Source: Deinococcus gobiensis I-0
Lineage (GTDB): Bacteria; Deinococcota; Deinococci; Deinococcales; Deinococcaceae
NCBI RefSeq assembly: GCF_000252445.1
Contig: NC_017790.1
Coordinates: 1,718,501 to 1,782,500, forward strand
Direction of reading: 5' to 3'
Length of the DNA: 64,000 nt
Positions within the stretch are counted from its first letter, which is position 1; every line of letters begins with the position of its first letter. Below the pieces are notes generated by a model. The model had not been told where the DNA came from. It saw nothing but the letters and a program-made list of their open reading frames with translations, and did not search any database. Shown here piece by piece: positions 47,398 to 58,963 of the stretch. A program made the position numbers and the translations under genes.

Positions 47398-47483
47398 GGG
47401 CTGGGGTCACGTCTAGACTCATCGCCCCGAAGGATAGCGGGCCGGGCAAGGCGGGCTGTCCCGGCCCCGGTCCTGACCTGACC

Positions 47484-48359
47484 TCAGCGTTCCCAGGGCC
47501 ACGCGCCCGGCGCGGCGGCCACGCCCAGCGCGCGCGGCCCGGTGTGGATGTTCAGCACCGGGTTCACGCCCGCCTCGCCCGACCACACGACGGGGTGGTG
47601 CGCCCGCAACAGCTTCAGGGCGGCGGGCGCGTCCTCGTGGACGTTGCCGTACAGCAGCCCCAGGCGCAGCGGCGTCCCCTCGCCGAACCGGCGCCCGATC
47701 TGCGTGACGACGGCCTCGATCCCGCCCGAGTAGCTGCGGGCGCGGCCCACGTTGGTGTAGGTGCCGCCGTTCGCCTTGTCCACCGTGACCACCGGCTTGA
47801 GGTTCAGCAGGCCCCCCAGCGTGGCCGCGACCCGGCCGATACGCCCGCCCCGGCGCAGGTATTCCAGCGTCTCGATGGTGAAATACAGCTCGGTCTCGTC
47901 CGACACGGCCTTCATCCAGGCCAGGGCGGTCTGCAGGCTCTCCCCCGCCTCGGCCGCCGTCTGGGCGGCGTGGACCTGAAAGGCCTGCGCCGCGCTGAGG
48001 GTCAGCGAGTCGTGCAGCGTCACGCGCAGGTGCGGGGCCATCGCGGCGGCCTGCTCGGCGGCGTTGCGGCTGCCGCTCAGGCCCGAGCTGATGGTCACGG
48101 CCAGAATGTCCGCGCTGCCCGAGCGCTCGGCCGCCGCCCCGAACGCCGCGAGCCAGTCCTGCGGGCTGGGCTGGCTGGAGGTCGGGTGCACCGGGTTGGT
48201 TTCGAGTTCGCGGAACAGCGCTTCGCGGCTCAGGTCGAAGGTACGGTACGACTTCGTGCCGAAGTTGACCGAGAAGGGCGCGACCGGCACAGCGTTGTTC
48301 AGGCCCGCGTAGGCGTCCAGGCCGCCGTCGGTGACCACCCCGAACCGGGGCACGCTCAC
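47484..48359 (-). CDS. DegV-family protein, second paralogue
   Basis: The 291-residue protein has the DegV fold but a divergent first motif ([14 protein letters not shown] instead of TDSTxDLS). The lipid-pocket motifs are canonical: [14 protein letters not shown] and [29 protein letters not shown]. It probably binds a fatty acid. GTG 48359 overlaps the stop of the upstream dehydrogenase (GTGA), so the two are coupled; this paralogue lies in a different neighbourhood from the copy at 4.7 kb. Confidence 0.85.
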   Translation of the reverse strand: MSVPRFGVVTDGGLDAYAGLNNAVPVAPFSVNFGTKSYRTFDLSREALFRELETNPVHPTSSQPSPQDWLAAFGAAAERSGSADILAVTISSGLSGSRNAAEQAAAMAPHLRVTLHDSLTLSAAQAFQVHAAQTAAEAGESLQTALAWMKAVSDETELYFTIETLEYLRRGGRIGRVAATLGGLLNLKPVVTVDKANGGTYTNVGRARSYSGGIEAVVTQIGRRFGEGTPLRLGLLYGNVHEDAPAALKLLRAHHPVVWSGEAGVNPVLNIHTGPRALGVAAAPGAWPWER

Positions 48360-49240
48360 TTGATCTCCACGCCGTTGAACTGCTCGATGAGCTTCAGGGC
48401 CGCCGTGTGGTCCTGCTCGGGGCCGACCACCTGCGCCGCCGCGCGGGTCAGGCCCGCGACCTGCGCGAGCACGGGGGCGCTGCCCTTGCCGGTCTGCACG
48501 AGGTCCATCGCGATGCCGGCGTCCTTGGCGAGCAGCCCGAGCGCGAAGGTCGCCGGGAACTCGCGGGTCAGCACCCGCTGGGGAATGAGGTTCTGCGAGA
48601 CGTTGCTGCGCCCGCTGCTCGCGTTGATGACCTCCAGCGCCGCGCCCGCGTCCACCCCGGCGCGCACCAGGGTCGCCAGCCCCTCGCCCGCCACCCACAG
48701 GTTCGCCGCCAGCAGGACGTTGTTCACGGCCTTGACCGCGAAGCCCGCGCCCGTCTCCCCCACCCGCACGACCAGACCCGCGAAGGCGAGGTGCGGCCGC
48801 GCGGCCTCGACCTCGGCCTCGGGGCCGCCGATCATGACCGTCAGGGTGCCCGCCTCGGCCCCGCCCGTGCCGCCGCTGACCGGCGCGTCGAGGAAGCCCA
48901 CGCCGCGGGCCGCGAGCCGCTCGCGCTGGCGGGGGGCCGCTTCGGGGTGCCCGCTCGTGCAGTCCACCCACAGCGTGCCGGGGCGCAGCTGCGCTTCCAG
49001 CGCGCCGATGAGGTCGTCCACCTCCGCGCTGGTCGGCAGGCAGGTGAAGATCACGTCGGCGGAGGCGAGCTCCTCCAGCGTGGCGGCGTGGCTGCCGTGC
49101 GCCGAGGCGTGCGCTTCGGCGCGGCCCGGCGTGCGGTTCCAGACGAGGGCGCGCCCACCCGTCTCCTGCGCGCGCCGGGCGAGGTGGGCGGCCATCGGCG
49201 CACCCATCGCGCCCAGGCCCAGAAATGCAGTCTTCGTCAT
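48356..49240 (-). CDS. 3-hydroxyisobutyrate-dehydrogenase-family NAD(P) oxidoreductase
   Basis: The 294-residue enzyme starts [21 protein letters not shown] (GxGxMG dinucleotide fold), and has [18 protein letters not shown] and the catalytic Lys motif [18 protein letters not shown]. Family members oxidise beta-hydroxyacids such as 3-hydroxyisobutyrate or tartronate semialdehyde; the substrate is not readable here. TAGCCT lies 9 nt before the ATG, with AAGGCAGG between them. The stop overlaps the DegV GTG. Confidence 0.88.
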   Translation of the reverse strand: MTKTAFLGLGAMGAPMAAHLARRAQETGGRALVWNRTPGRAEAHASAHGSHAATLEELASADVIFTCLPTSAEVDDLIGALEAQLRPGTLWVDCTSGHPEAAPRQRERLAARGVGFLDAPVSGGTGGAEAGTLTVMIGGPEAEVEAARPHLAFAGLVVRVGETGAGFAVKAVNNVLLAANLWVAGEGLATLVRAGVDAGAALEVINASSGRSNVSQNLIPQRVLTREFPATFALGLLAKDAGIAMDLVQTGKGSAPVLAQVAGLTRAAAQVVGPEQDHTAALKLIEQFNGVEIK

Positions 49241-49380
49241 CCTGCCTTCAGGCTAGAGCGCCCACTCGCCCGGCCGGACAGGTCTGGACCGGGTTCAATA
49301 TTCGGCGGGCCCTGGCCCGCACCCCTGACCCCTGTCGGCCGGTACAGGTGACGGCCGTCTGCGGGCGCGGCAACGCGCCT

Positions 49381-50298
49381 TCAGTAGGCCCGGCCCTCTT
49401 CCACCCGGCCCCCGGGCTCGCGGCCCTGGGCGAGGTCGAGGAGAAAGTCGCGGGTCAGGGCCGCGCCGCGCGCCACGAGGTCGGTGGTCGTGCTGGCGAC
49501 GTGCGGCGTGACGAGGAGGTTGGGGGCTTCCCACAGCGGGTGCCCGGCGGGCAGCGGCTCGGGGTCGGTCACGTCGAGGACCGCGCCGCCCAGATGCCCG
49601 CTGCGCAGCGCCGCGATCAGGTCGGCCGTGACCACGAGGTCGCCCCGGCCCTGGTTCGACAGCCGGGCCCCGGCCTTGAATCCGGCCAGCACCTCCGCGT
49701 TCACGAGGCCGCGCGTCTGCGGCGTGCTGGGCAGCAGCAGCACCACCCAGTCGGCCTCCGCGAGCAGGCGCGTGCGCTCGGCGCCGGAGGTGCCCGAGCG
49801 CACGCCTTCCACCTGAGCGCCGAAGGGCGTGAGCAGGTCGCGCGCGATGCGCCCGATGCTCCCGAAACCCCAGATCACGACCTTCAGGCCGTCCAGGGTC
49901 CGCAGGCCCGAGGCGGCGGGTGTGGGCGGCGAGGTCCATTCGCCCCGGCGCTGCGCGTCCCGGAAGGCCCCCAGGCCGCGCTCGGCCGCGAGCATCCCGG
50001 CGACCACATGGACCGCCACCGCGCGGTCGTGCAGGCGGCTGGCGTTGTACAGGGCGACGCCCTGCGGAAGCGCGGCGCGCACGTGGTCGATTCCGGCCGT
50101 CAGCGTCAGGGCCCACTGCAGGCCCGGTGTGCGCAGCAGCCGGGCGCGCGTCTCGCCGTCCACCATCCACAGCACCGCCCCGTCCGCGTCCCCGGCGGGC
50201 ACCTCGCCGGAGCGGTAGAAGGCCAGGTCAGCCCCCAGCACCTCGCCGGAGTCGTTCAGGGCGCGAAATTCGGGCAGATCGGGCAGCAGCACTCGCAT
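49381..50298 (-). CDS. D-2-hydroxyacid dehydrogenase
   Basis: The 305-residue enzyme has the nucleotide-binding VVIWGFGSIGRIARDLL and the catalytic residues Arg in LSNQGRGDLVVTADL, Glu in TDPEPLPAGHPLW and His in LLVTPHVAS. It reduces or oxidises a 2-hydroxyacid with NAD(P)H; glyoxylate or hydroxypyruvate are common substrates in this group. CACAGT lies 6 nt before ATG 50298, consistent with leaderless transcription. The 140-nt gap that follows holds no clear terminator. Confidence 0.88.
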   Translation of the reverse strand: MRVLLPDLPEFRALNDSGEVLGADLAFYRSGEVPAGDADGAVLWMVDGETRARLLRTPGLQWALTLTAGIDHVRAALPQGVALYNASRLHDRAVAVHVVAGMLAAERGLGAFRDAQRRGEWTSPPTPAASGLRTLDGLKVVIWGFGSIGRIARDLLTPFGAQVEGVRSGTSGAERTRLLAEADWVVLLLPSTPQTRGLVNAEVLAGFKAGARLSNQGRGDLVVTADLIAALRSGHLGGAVLDVTDPEPLPAGHPLWEAPNLLVTPHVASTTTDLVARGAALTRDFLLDLAQGREPGGRVEEGRAY

Positions 50299-50334
50299 AG
50301 GCCCACTGTGCGGCGCGCCTGCCCCGGCCGGGCT

Positions 50335-50922
50335 TTACCCCTTCTGAAGGTTTTCCCAGGCCCCGCGCGTGAGTTCCATATGTACGTCGGTGCGCTCGTC
50401 GCGCTCGGTGCGGCCCGTTTCGGTGAAGCCCACGGCGGCGAAAGCCCGCTGCGCGCGGCGGTTGTGGCCGAAGGTGGTCAGGCGCACGCGCGCCAGCGGC
50501 GGCTCGAAGGCCGTGAAGGCCCAGCCCAGCAGCGCCCGCACCGCCTCGCGGCCGTAGCCCTGGCCCCAGAGTTCGGGCTGCCCGATCATGACGCCCAGGG
50601 TGGCGGTCGTGGGCCGCAGCGGCGGCGAAGGCCGGAAGTCGTACAGCTCGGCGCTGCCGATGAGCCGCCCCGTTTCGTCCAGCACGCCGAAGCCCGCGCG
50701 CTCGCCGGTCTGCTCCTCCTCGGTCATGATCTTGCGGAACAGCCACTCGGGCAGCCGGATGGGCTTGGCGGCGTTCCAGTCGGCCAGTTCGCGGCTGCGG
50801 AAAAACGAGTGCAGCGTGCGCCACTCGCCCGGCGAGAGGTCCACCACCCGCTTGAGGGTCACGCGTCCGGAACGGGGCGGCGCTTCTCCGTCCCCCTCCG
50901 GCCTGCCCATGCGCGCAGACAT
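50335..50922 (-). CDS. RimJ/RimL-type GNAT acetyltransferase
   Basis: The 195-residue protein has the RimJ/L pattern: ATLGVMIGQPELWGQGYGREAVRALLGWAFTAF, then VRLTTFGHNRRAQRAFAAVGFTETG. Such enzymes acetylate protein N-termini or small amines. The ATG at 50922 overlaps the stop of the CysQ-like gene (TGATG), so the two are co-translated. The first 20 residues are Arg/Gly/Pro-rich and not part of the domain, so ATG 50910 is an alternative. Confidence 0.85.
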   Translation of the reverse strand: MSARMGRPEGDGEAPPRSGRVTLKRVVDLSPGEWRTLHSFFRSRELADWNAAKPIRLPEWLFRKIMTEEEQTGERAGFGVLDETGRLIGSAELYDFRPSPPLRPTTATLGVMIGQPELWGQGYGREAVRALLGWAFTAFEPPLARVRLTTFGHNRRAQRAFAAVGFTETGRTERDERTDVHMELTRGAWENLQKG

Positions 50923-51974
50923 CACGGCCGCGCGGCCGGAACCGGCGCACCGGAGCCGAGCGGCCCCAGGGCGCGGGTCACGTCGCGGGTCAGGCGTTCG
51001 AGGTGGAAGGGATCGCCCGAGGCCCGCCGGACCTCACGGCTGAGCGGGTCCACGACCAGCAACGCGAGCGCGCGCCCGCCCGCGTGCCGCACGTAGACGC
51101 CGGGCTCGGCGGCCAGCGCCGCCTGATCGGCCGGGTCCAGCACCGCCCAGGCCGGGTCGCCGGGGGTCAGCCCCAGGTGCGCGGTGGGCAGGCCGCGCGC
51201 CGCGAGTTCGGTCTCCAGCCATGCGACGGCCTCCGGGCGGCCCCCGATGATGCCCTGTTCGATGTGGGGGCGCTGGCCGTTGTAACGGATGGGGCGGCCG
51301 TCGCGCCGCCGCAGCAGCCCGCCCGAGGCGCGCACCAGGGCGTCGCCCGCGCACACGTCCCACTCGCTGCGCGGGCTCATGGTGAAGGTCGCGTCGGCCT
51401 CGCCCGCCGCGATGCGCGCGAGCTTCAGGGCGATGCTGCCGCTGGGCGCCAGGCCGGGCAGGCCCTGGCGGTGCAGCTCGCGCCGGTACTCGGTGCCCGA
51501 CACGCTGATCACGTAGTCAGGGCGCGCGCTGAAGCCGGCCGCCTTGCCGTTCTTGGTCACGCCCGCCCCCACCGCGCCCGCGAAGAGTTCGTCGGTCGCG
51601 GGCGCATACACCACGCCCAGCACCGCCTCGCCGCTGGCCGCCAGACCGATGCTCACGGCGAAGTCGGGGCTGCCGGTCGTGAATTCCTTCGTGCCGTCGA
51701 TGGGATCCACGATCCAGACCCGCCGGTGCTCCAGCCGCCGGTCGTCGTCCGTCTCCTCCTCGCTGAGCAGGGCGTCGTCCGGAAAGGCGGCGTGCAGCCC
51801 TGCCAGGATCAGCGCGGAGGCCTCGCGGTCGGCGGCGGTCACGGGATCGTCGGCGGAGGTCTTGTGCTCGACCGTCAGCCCCCGGCGCAGGTGGTCGAGC
51901 AGCAGCGTGCCCGCCTCCCGCGCCAGTCGGACCGCGACCTGCATTTCGGGGGCGAGGAGAGAAGAAGGCGACAT
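50922..51974 (-). CDS. Inositol-monophosphatase-family phosphatase (CysQ-like) with C-terminal extension
   Basis: The 350-residue protein has the Li-sensitive phosphatase motifs LLSEEETDDD, WIVDPIDGTKEFTTG and RSEWDVCAGDALVRASGG in the first 250 residues, matching 3'(2'),5'-bisphosphate nucleotidase CysQ, which recycles PAP in sulfate assimilation. About 90 further residues (from IEQGIIGGRPEAVAWLETEL to the end) are not part of the usual fold and look like an added domain. TATGCT lies 6 nt before ATG 51974. It is divergent from the aspS2 leader. Confidence 0.83.
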   Translation of the reverse strand: MSPSSLLAPEMQVAVRLAREAGTLLLDHLRRGLTVEHKTSADDPVTAADREASALILAGLHAAFPDDALLSEEETDDDRRLEHRRVWIVDPIDGTKEFTTGSPDFAVSIGLAASGEAVLGVVYAPATDELFAGAVGAGVTKNGKAAGFSARPDYVISVSGTEYRRELHRQGLPGLAPSGSIALKLARIAAGEADATFTMSPRSEWDVCAGDALVRASGGLLRRRDGRPIRYNGQRPHIEQGIIGGRPEAVAWLETELAARGLPTAHLGLTPGDPAWAVLDPADQAALAAEPGVYVRHAGGRALALLVVDPLSREVRRASGDPFHLERLTRDVTRALGPLGSGAPVPAARP

Positions 51975-52055
51975 GCCCCGAGCATAGAGGAGCCCGGAGG
52001 CCGGTGGCCGCCCACCCCCGCGCCCGGCCACGGCGCGCCTGCCTAGTTTCCGGCA

Positions 52056-52084
52056 TTGACCCCGGAGTGTGCCGGGACTACACT
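52056..52084 (+). promoter_or_regulatory. Promoter of the aspS2 leader
   Basis: TTGACC (52056-52061), exactly 17 nt, then TACACT (52079-52084). ATG 52092 of the leader peptide follows after 7 nt, so the transcript should begin at or next to the start codon. This is the most consensus-like two-box promoter in the window. Confidence 0.8.
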
Positions 52085-52091
52085 CCGGCCT

Positions 52092-52133
52092 ATGCCTGCG
52101 GCCCTGAACAACGTGAATGACGATCCCCGGTAG
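52092..52133 (+). CDS. Leader peptide MPAALNNVNDDPR, Asn/Asp-rich, of aspS2
   Basis: A 13-codon ORF starts 7 nt after TACACT and ends in TAG. It reads M-P-A-A-L-N-N-V-N-D-D-P-R: three Asn codons (52107-52112 and 52116-52118) followed by two Asp codons (52119-52124). It has no ribosome site because it is leaderless. It precedes competing hairpins and an intrinsic terminator ahead of the Asp-tRNA(Asn) synthetase gene. Three Asn and two Asp in a row of six residues, next to the very gene that makes Asn-tRNA precursor, is the standard look of an attenuator peptide. That it is translated and regulatory is inference. Confidence 0.75.
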   Translation: MPAALNNVNDDPR

Positions 52134-52189
52134 GGGACGCCTCTTCATGCGCCGCGCCCCCGACCCCCACACGGAGTCGGGGGTTTTTT
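52124..52189 (+). terminator. Attenuator: pause hairpin, antiterminator and terminator
   Basis: Three structures can be read. Hairpin 1: TCCCC (52124-52128) with GGGGA (52133-52137). Antiterminator: GGGGACGC (52133-52140) with GCGCCCC (52154-52160), one bulged A. Terminator: CCCCCGAC (52157-52164) with GTCGGGGG (52176-52183), then TTTTTT (52184-52189). Hairpin 1 and the terminator can coexist; the antiterminator excludes both. A ribosome stalled on the Asn codons would cover 52125-52128 and free GGGGACGC for the antiterminator; a ribosome at the stop codon would cover GGGGACGC and allow termination. Confidence 0.75.
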
Positions 52190-52219
52190 GATTCGCCCAT
52201 CCCCCTCAAGGAGACGCCC

Positions 52220-53536
<1,317 letters not shown>

Positions 53537-53604
53537 TCTCCGGCCACCTGACCCCCTGGTCGGCGGCTGGTCGCCGCCGCCGCGCACCCCCTACACTGTC
53601 GGGC

Positions 53605-54762
53605 ATGGCCCCCGCGACGGAGCGCCGCCGGGCCGCGCCCGCGCCGCCTCCCCCCCCCGCCGATCCCATCCGGATCATGGAGGCGCTGCGCCGCCGGGTG
53701 TATCTGGTCAGTGTGGGGCTGGGGCTGCTGGTCCTCTCGATCCTGGAGATCATCTCGCTCGCCCAGCCGCGCCCCGACTGGGCGGCGGTGGCGGTCTACG
53801 GGGGCCTGACCCTCATGACGGTCTGGGGCCTCGTCTGGCTGCTGCGCGGCGGGTCGGTGCAGTGGGCCGAGCGGGTGGTGCTCGTGTGCAACGCGGCCGT
53901 CATCCTGACGCAGTTCGTGCTGGGCGCGGCCGAGTCGGGCACGGCGCAGCTGCTGCTCGCCGCGAGCAACTGGGGGTTTTTGCTCGCCAACTCCATCCTG
54001 GGGTATCTCGCCCTGCCGCTGCGGCCCGCCACCGCCCTGAGTTTCGGCACCTACGCGCTGGGCACGGCCCTGACGCTGGGCCTGGGCGGGCTGGCGCGCG
54101 GGGGGCTGGACCTGCTGAGGGTCCACCTGTCGGCCCTGCCGCTGCTGCTGCTGCTCTACGCCCTGGCGTGGTACCGCGAACGCTTCACCCAGGAGTACGC
54201 CGAGCGTCTCAGGCTCGAAACCCAGGCGCACACCGACCCGCTGACCGGCCTGCCCAACCGCCGCGCCCTCTACGGCCAGATCGAGACGGCGCTGGCCGCT
54301 GCGGGACCATGCAGCGTGGTGCTGCTGGACATCGACCACTTCAAGGCGGTCAACGACCGCTACGGCCACCAGACCGGCGACGAGGTGCTCATCTGGACTG
54401 CCCGGCTCCTGAGCACGGGGCTGCGCGGCAGCGACGTGCTGGGGCGCTGGGGCGGCGAGGAATTCATGCTGCTGCTGCCCTACACCGCGCCGGAAGACGC
54501 CTGGGCGGTGGCCGAGCGCCTGCGGGCCCGGCTGGACGCCACGCCGCACCCGGAAGTGGGCGCGGTGACGGTCAGTCTGGGGGTGGCGGGCCGGCAGGCC
54601 GGCGACGACCTGGGCCGCCTGACCGTGCGCGCCGATACCGCGCTGTACGCCGCCAAGCACCAGGGACGCAACCGCACGGTCCTGGTCACCCACGCCCCCC
54701 CGGACGAGGGCGGCGCGGCGCGCGGGCCTCAGGGCACGGGGTCCGGCCCCGGCGCGGCGTAG
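53605..54762 (+). CDS. Membrane diguanylate cyclase (GGDEF)
   Basis: The 385-residue protein has an N-terminal membrane region of about six hydrophobic segments (residues 25-185), a short coiled linker (RFTQEYAERLRLETQAHT) and a GGDEF domain. DPLTGLPNRRAL, DIDHFKAVNDRYGHQTGDEVL and the active loop RWGGEEFMLL are intact, so cyclic-di-GMP synthesis is likely. No clear RxxD inhibitory site was noted before the loop. TACACT (53592-53597) lies 7 nt before the ATG. Its last 34 bp overlap the 3' end of a convergent second GGDEF gene. Confidence 0.9.
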   Translation: MAPATERRRAAPAPPPPPADPIRIMEALRRRVYLVSVGLGLLVLSILEIISLAQPRPDWAAVAVYGGLTLMTVWGLVWLLRGGSVQWAERVVLVCNAAVILTQFVLGAAESGTAQLLLAASNWGFLLANSILGYLALPLRPATALSFGTYALGTALTLGLGGLARGGLDLLRVHLSALPLLLLLYALAWYRERFTQEYAERLRLETQAHTDPLTGLPNRRALYGQIETALAAAGPCSVVLLDIDHFKAVNDRYGHQTGDEVLIWTARLLSTGLRGSDVLGRWGGEEFMLLLPYTAPEDAWAVAERLRARLDATPHPEVGAVTVSLGVAGRQAGDDLGRLTVRADTALYAAKHQGRNRTVLVTHAPPDEGGAARGPQGTGSGPGAA

Positions 54763-56222
54763 ACCCGCGCGCCCCCCGCCTGCTTGGCGCGGTACATCTG
54801 ACGGTCGGCGGCGTCGAGCTGGGTTTCGGTCGGCCCCCGGCCCCCGGCGACACCGATGCTCAGGGATACGTGCAGGCCGACGGGCCAGGGCGCGGCGCGG
54901 CACTGCTCGGCCACGCGCTCCATCTGGGCCGCGACCTGCGCCACGTCGGCCGTCCAGCAGGCGAACACGAACTCGTCGCCGCCCAGCCGCGCGCACAGGT
55001 CGCCGGGCCGCGCGGCCCCGAGCAGCAGCTCCGCGACCGTGCGGATCACCTCGTCGCCCTGCTGGTGGCCGTGGCGGTCGTTGATGCCCTTGAACCGGTC
55101 GATGTCCAGAAAGGCCAGCGTGAACACCTCGCCGGGGGGCCGGGCCTGGCGCCACTCCAGCAGCCCCCGGCGGTTGCTCAGGCCGGTGAGTTCGTCGCGC
55201 AGGTTCAGCGACTGGGCTTCCTGATGCAGGCGCGAGAGGTGCGACACGGCGCGCTGGGCCTCCTCGGCACGGTGCTGGGCCTCGAGCCGCCGCAGCTGCG
55301 TGGCCTGCTCGCGGGCGTGGCGGGCCTGCACCGCCGCGAGCAGCTCACGCATGGTGTCGTAGGCGGCGGCCGGGTCGCCCAGGCGGCGCTGGGCCCGGGC
55401 CAGCACGTCCAGGTAGTCGTCGAGCATGTCCTGGCGGCGCAGGGTCCAGGGCCGCAGGGCCTCCAGCAGCGCCAGCCCCCGCGCCGCGTCGCCGTGCAGG
55501 GTCTCGGTCTTGGCCTCGAAAAACCGCAGGTGGTCGCGGCTCTCGGGGGGCATATCCAGCGTGTCGGCCTCCCGGAACAGCTGCCGGGCGAGCGCCGTCT
55601 CGCCCGCCTCGCCCAGCCTCTGCGCCCGCTGGCTCACCACGCCCGCCCAGTAGGGCCAGGCGCGCGCCGCCCGGACCCGTTCCTGCGCCTCGGCCAGGTA
55701 GCGGTCGCTCAGGTCGCGCTCGCCCAGTTCCCAGTAGGCCACGCTGAGGTTGAAGGCGGCCAGGCCCCAGTTGGCCTGCTCGTGCGGCGCGGTAGCGAAC
55801 AGGTCGTAGGCGAGCTGAAAACGCTGGCGGGCGCGCTGCGGGTCGTTCCAGATCAGGATGACCCCGGTGTCGTTGTGCGCCATGCCCTGCATCTCCAGGT
55901 CGCCGACCTCCTGGGCCAGCGCGAGCTGCGCCTGAAAGCAGTCCAGCGCCTCCTGCGGCTGGCCGAGCCCGATCAGCACGTCGCCGCGCAGGCCCAGGGC
56001 GCGCGCGCGCCACAGTTCCTCCCCGGCCGCGCGCAGATCGGGCTCGGCCTGTTCGAGCGTCTCCAGGGCGCCGTCCGGATCGCCCGCCGCCCAGAGGGCG
56101 TAGGCGCGCAGCACCGCGTGGCCTGCCTCCTGCGCCCAGGGCGCGGCCACCTGCGCCGCGAGGGCCGGGTCGCTCATGCGCAGGCTCCAGGCACGGTGCA
56201 GGTCGCGGGCCGGAGGAGTCAT
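54729..56222 (-). CDS. Cytoplasmic TPR-GGDEF diguanylate cyclase
   Basis: The 497-residue protein has about 300 residues of TPR-like helical pairs (AYALWAAGDPDGALETLEQA, LIGLGQPQEALDCFQAQLAL), a coiled coil (EQATQLRRLEAQHRAEEAQRA) and a GGDEF domain with DELTGLSNRRGL, DIDRFKGINDRHGHQQGDEV and the active loop RLGGDEFVFA. ATG 56222 is chosen because TACCAT (56235-56230) lies exactly 7 nt upstream and overlaps the next in-frame ATG. No membrane segment is seen. It shares 34 bp at its 3' end with the convergent membrane GGDEF gene. Confidence 0.88.
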   Translation of the reverse strand: MTPPARDLHRAWSLRMSDPALAAQVAAPWAQEAGHAVLRAYALWAAGDPDGALETLEQAEPDLRAAGEELWRARALGLRGDVLIGLGQPQEALDCFQAQLALAQEVGDLEMQGMAHNDTGVILIWNDPQRARQRFQLAYDLFATAPHEQANWGLAAFNLSVAYWELGERDLSDRYLAEAQERVRAARAWPYWAGVVSQRAQRLGEAGETALARQLFREADTLDMPPESRDHLRFFEAKTETLHGDAARGLALLEALRPWTLRRQDMLDDYLDVLARAQRRLGDPAAAYDTMRELLAAVQARHAREQATQLRRLEAQHRAEEAQRAVSHLSRLHQEAQSLNLRDELTGLSNRRGLLEWRQARPPGEVFTLAFLDIDRFKGINDRHGHQQGDEVIRTVAELLLGAARPGDLCARLGGDEFVFACWTADVAQVAAQMERVAEQCRAAPWPVGLHVSLSIGVAGGRGPTETQLDAADRQMYRAKQAGGARVYAAPGPDPVP

Positions 56223-56331
56223 GAGGGTCATGGTAGGAGGCGGGGCCTGTCGGTCTTCTGACCCGGCGTAGACCACACCAGGGCCGGAAGCTCCGGCGAG
56301 GGGGCGCGCCCGGTCTGGCACAATCCTGGGC

Positions 56332-57072
56332 ATGGAAAGTTTTGCCCAGTTCAACGTGGACGGCCAGCGGCTCTACGGGATGCTGCACACCCCGGACGGC
56401 GAAGCCCCGTCGACCGGATGGCCCAGCGTGGTCATGCTGCACGGCTTCACCGGCAACCGCACCGAGAGCCACCGCAATTTCGTGCTGTTCGCGCGGTATC
56501 TGGCGGGCCGGGGCATGGCGGCGCTGCGCTTCGACTTCCGGGGCAGCGGCGAGTCGCAGGGCGACTTCTCCGAGATGACCGCCCTGCGCGAGGTCGAGGA
56601 CGCGGTGGCGGCGGCGGCCTACCTGCGCCGCCAGCCGGGCCTGGACCCCGAACGGGTCATGCTGCTGGGCTTCAGCATGGGCGGTCTGGTGGCGGCGCTC
56701 GCGGCGGACCGGGCGCGCGCCCACCGCCTCGCCCTGTGGGCCCCCGCCCTCCCCGAGCTGTGGCTGCCGATGCTGCGCGGCGGGGTGCTGCCGCCGGTCG
56801 TCAGCGACTACGGCGGCTGGCCGCTGGGCCGGGCCTTCTTGCAGGAGGTCGTGCGCCTGCGCCCGCTGGAGGCGGCGGCGGCCTGGGGCGGCGAGGCGCG
56901 GGTCTTTCACGGCGACGCCGACCAGACCTGCCCGCCCGAGTGGGGCGTGCGCTACGCGGCGGCGCTTCGCTGCGGGGCCGTGGGCATTCCGGGCGCGGGC
57001 CACACCTTCGACTCGCTCGGAGCGGTCGAGACGCTGCACCGCGAGACGGCGCGCTTCCTGAGCGGCGACTGA
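56332..57072 (+). CDS. Alpha/beta hydrolase
   Basis: The 246-residue serine hydrolase has the oxyanion motif VVMLHGFTGNR, nucleophile elbow LLGFSMGGLVAAL, the acid in VFHGDADQTCPPEW and His in IPGAGHTFDSLG. The first half (ALRFDFRGSGESQGDFSEM) resembles acyl- or feruloyl-esterase-type proteins. CACAAT lies 7 nt before the ATG, matching the local leaderless pattern. The substrate is unknown. It is divergent from the TPR-GGDEF gene. Confidence 0.87.
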   Translation: MESFAQFNVDGQRLYGMLHTPDGEAPSTGWPSVVMLHGFTGNRTESHRNFVLFARYLAGRGMAALRFDFRGSGESQGDFSEMTALREVEDAVAAAAYLRRQPGLDPERVMLLGFSMGGLVAALAADRARAHRLALWAPALPELWLPMLRGGVLPPVVSDYGGWPLGRAFLQEVVRLRPLEAAAAWGGEARVFHGDADQTCPPEWGVRYAAALRCGAVGIPGAGHTFDSLGAVETLHRETARFLSGD

Positions 57073-57232
57073 AGCGGACGCGGCGGGCGGGGCCGGGCAG
57101 GTTCAGGCCTCCCGGCCCCGCCCGCACCGATCTGTTCAGCCCTGAACTTAACCGCGCGGCCTCTCGGCGCGGTACAGGCCGGCATCGCCGGACACCGGGG
57201 GTGATGTCTCCGGAGCGGTGACACCCAAAACA

Positions 57233-57262
57233 TTGTCTTGGAAACGGTTCCCCAGGCAACAT
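57233..57262 (+). promoter_or_regulatory. LacI-type motif in the pckA upstream region
   Basis: GAAACGGTTC (57241-57250), within GGAAACGGTTCC, resembles the alpha-glucosidase operator core GAAACGATTC. It sits between TTGTCT (57233-57238) and CAACAT (57257-57262), a weak possible promoter with 18-nt spacing. The 253-nt gap also contains TTTACACAAATTC farther down; the true -10 could not be fixed. Confidence 0.4.
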
Positions 57263-57325
57263 TTCAGGGTCAGCGTTTACACAAATTCATTCGAGATTCA
57301 GCGAAGACCCGACCGGAGGAACCCC

Positions 57326-58930
<1,605 letters not shown>

Positions 58931-58963
58931 GATGCTGATCCTGCTCCGGGTGTAGAGCTTCCG

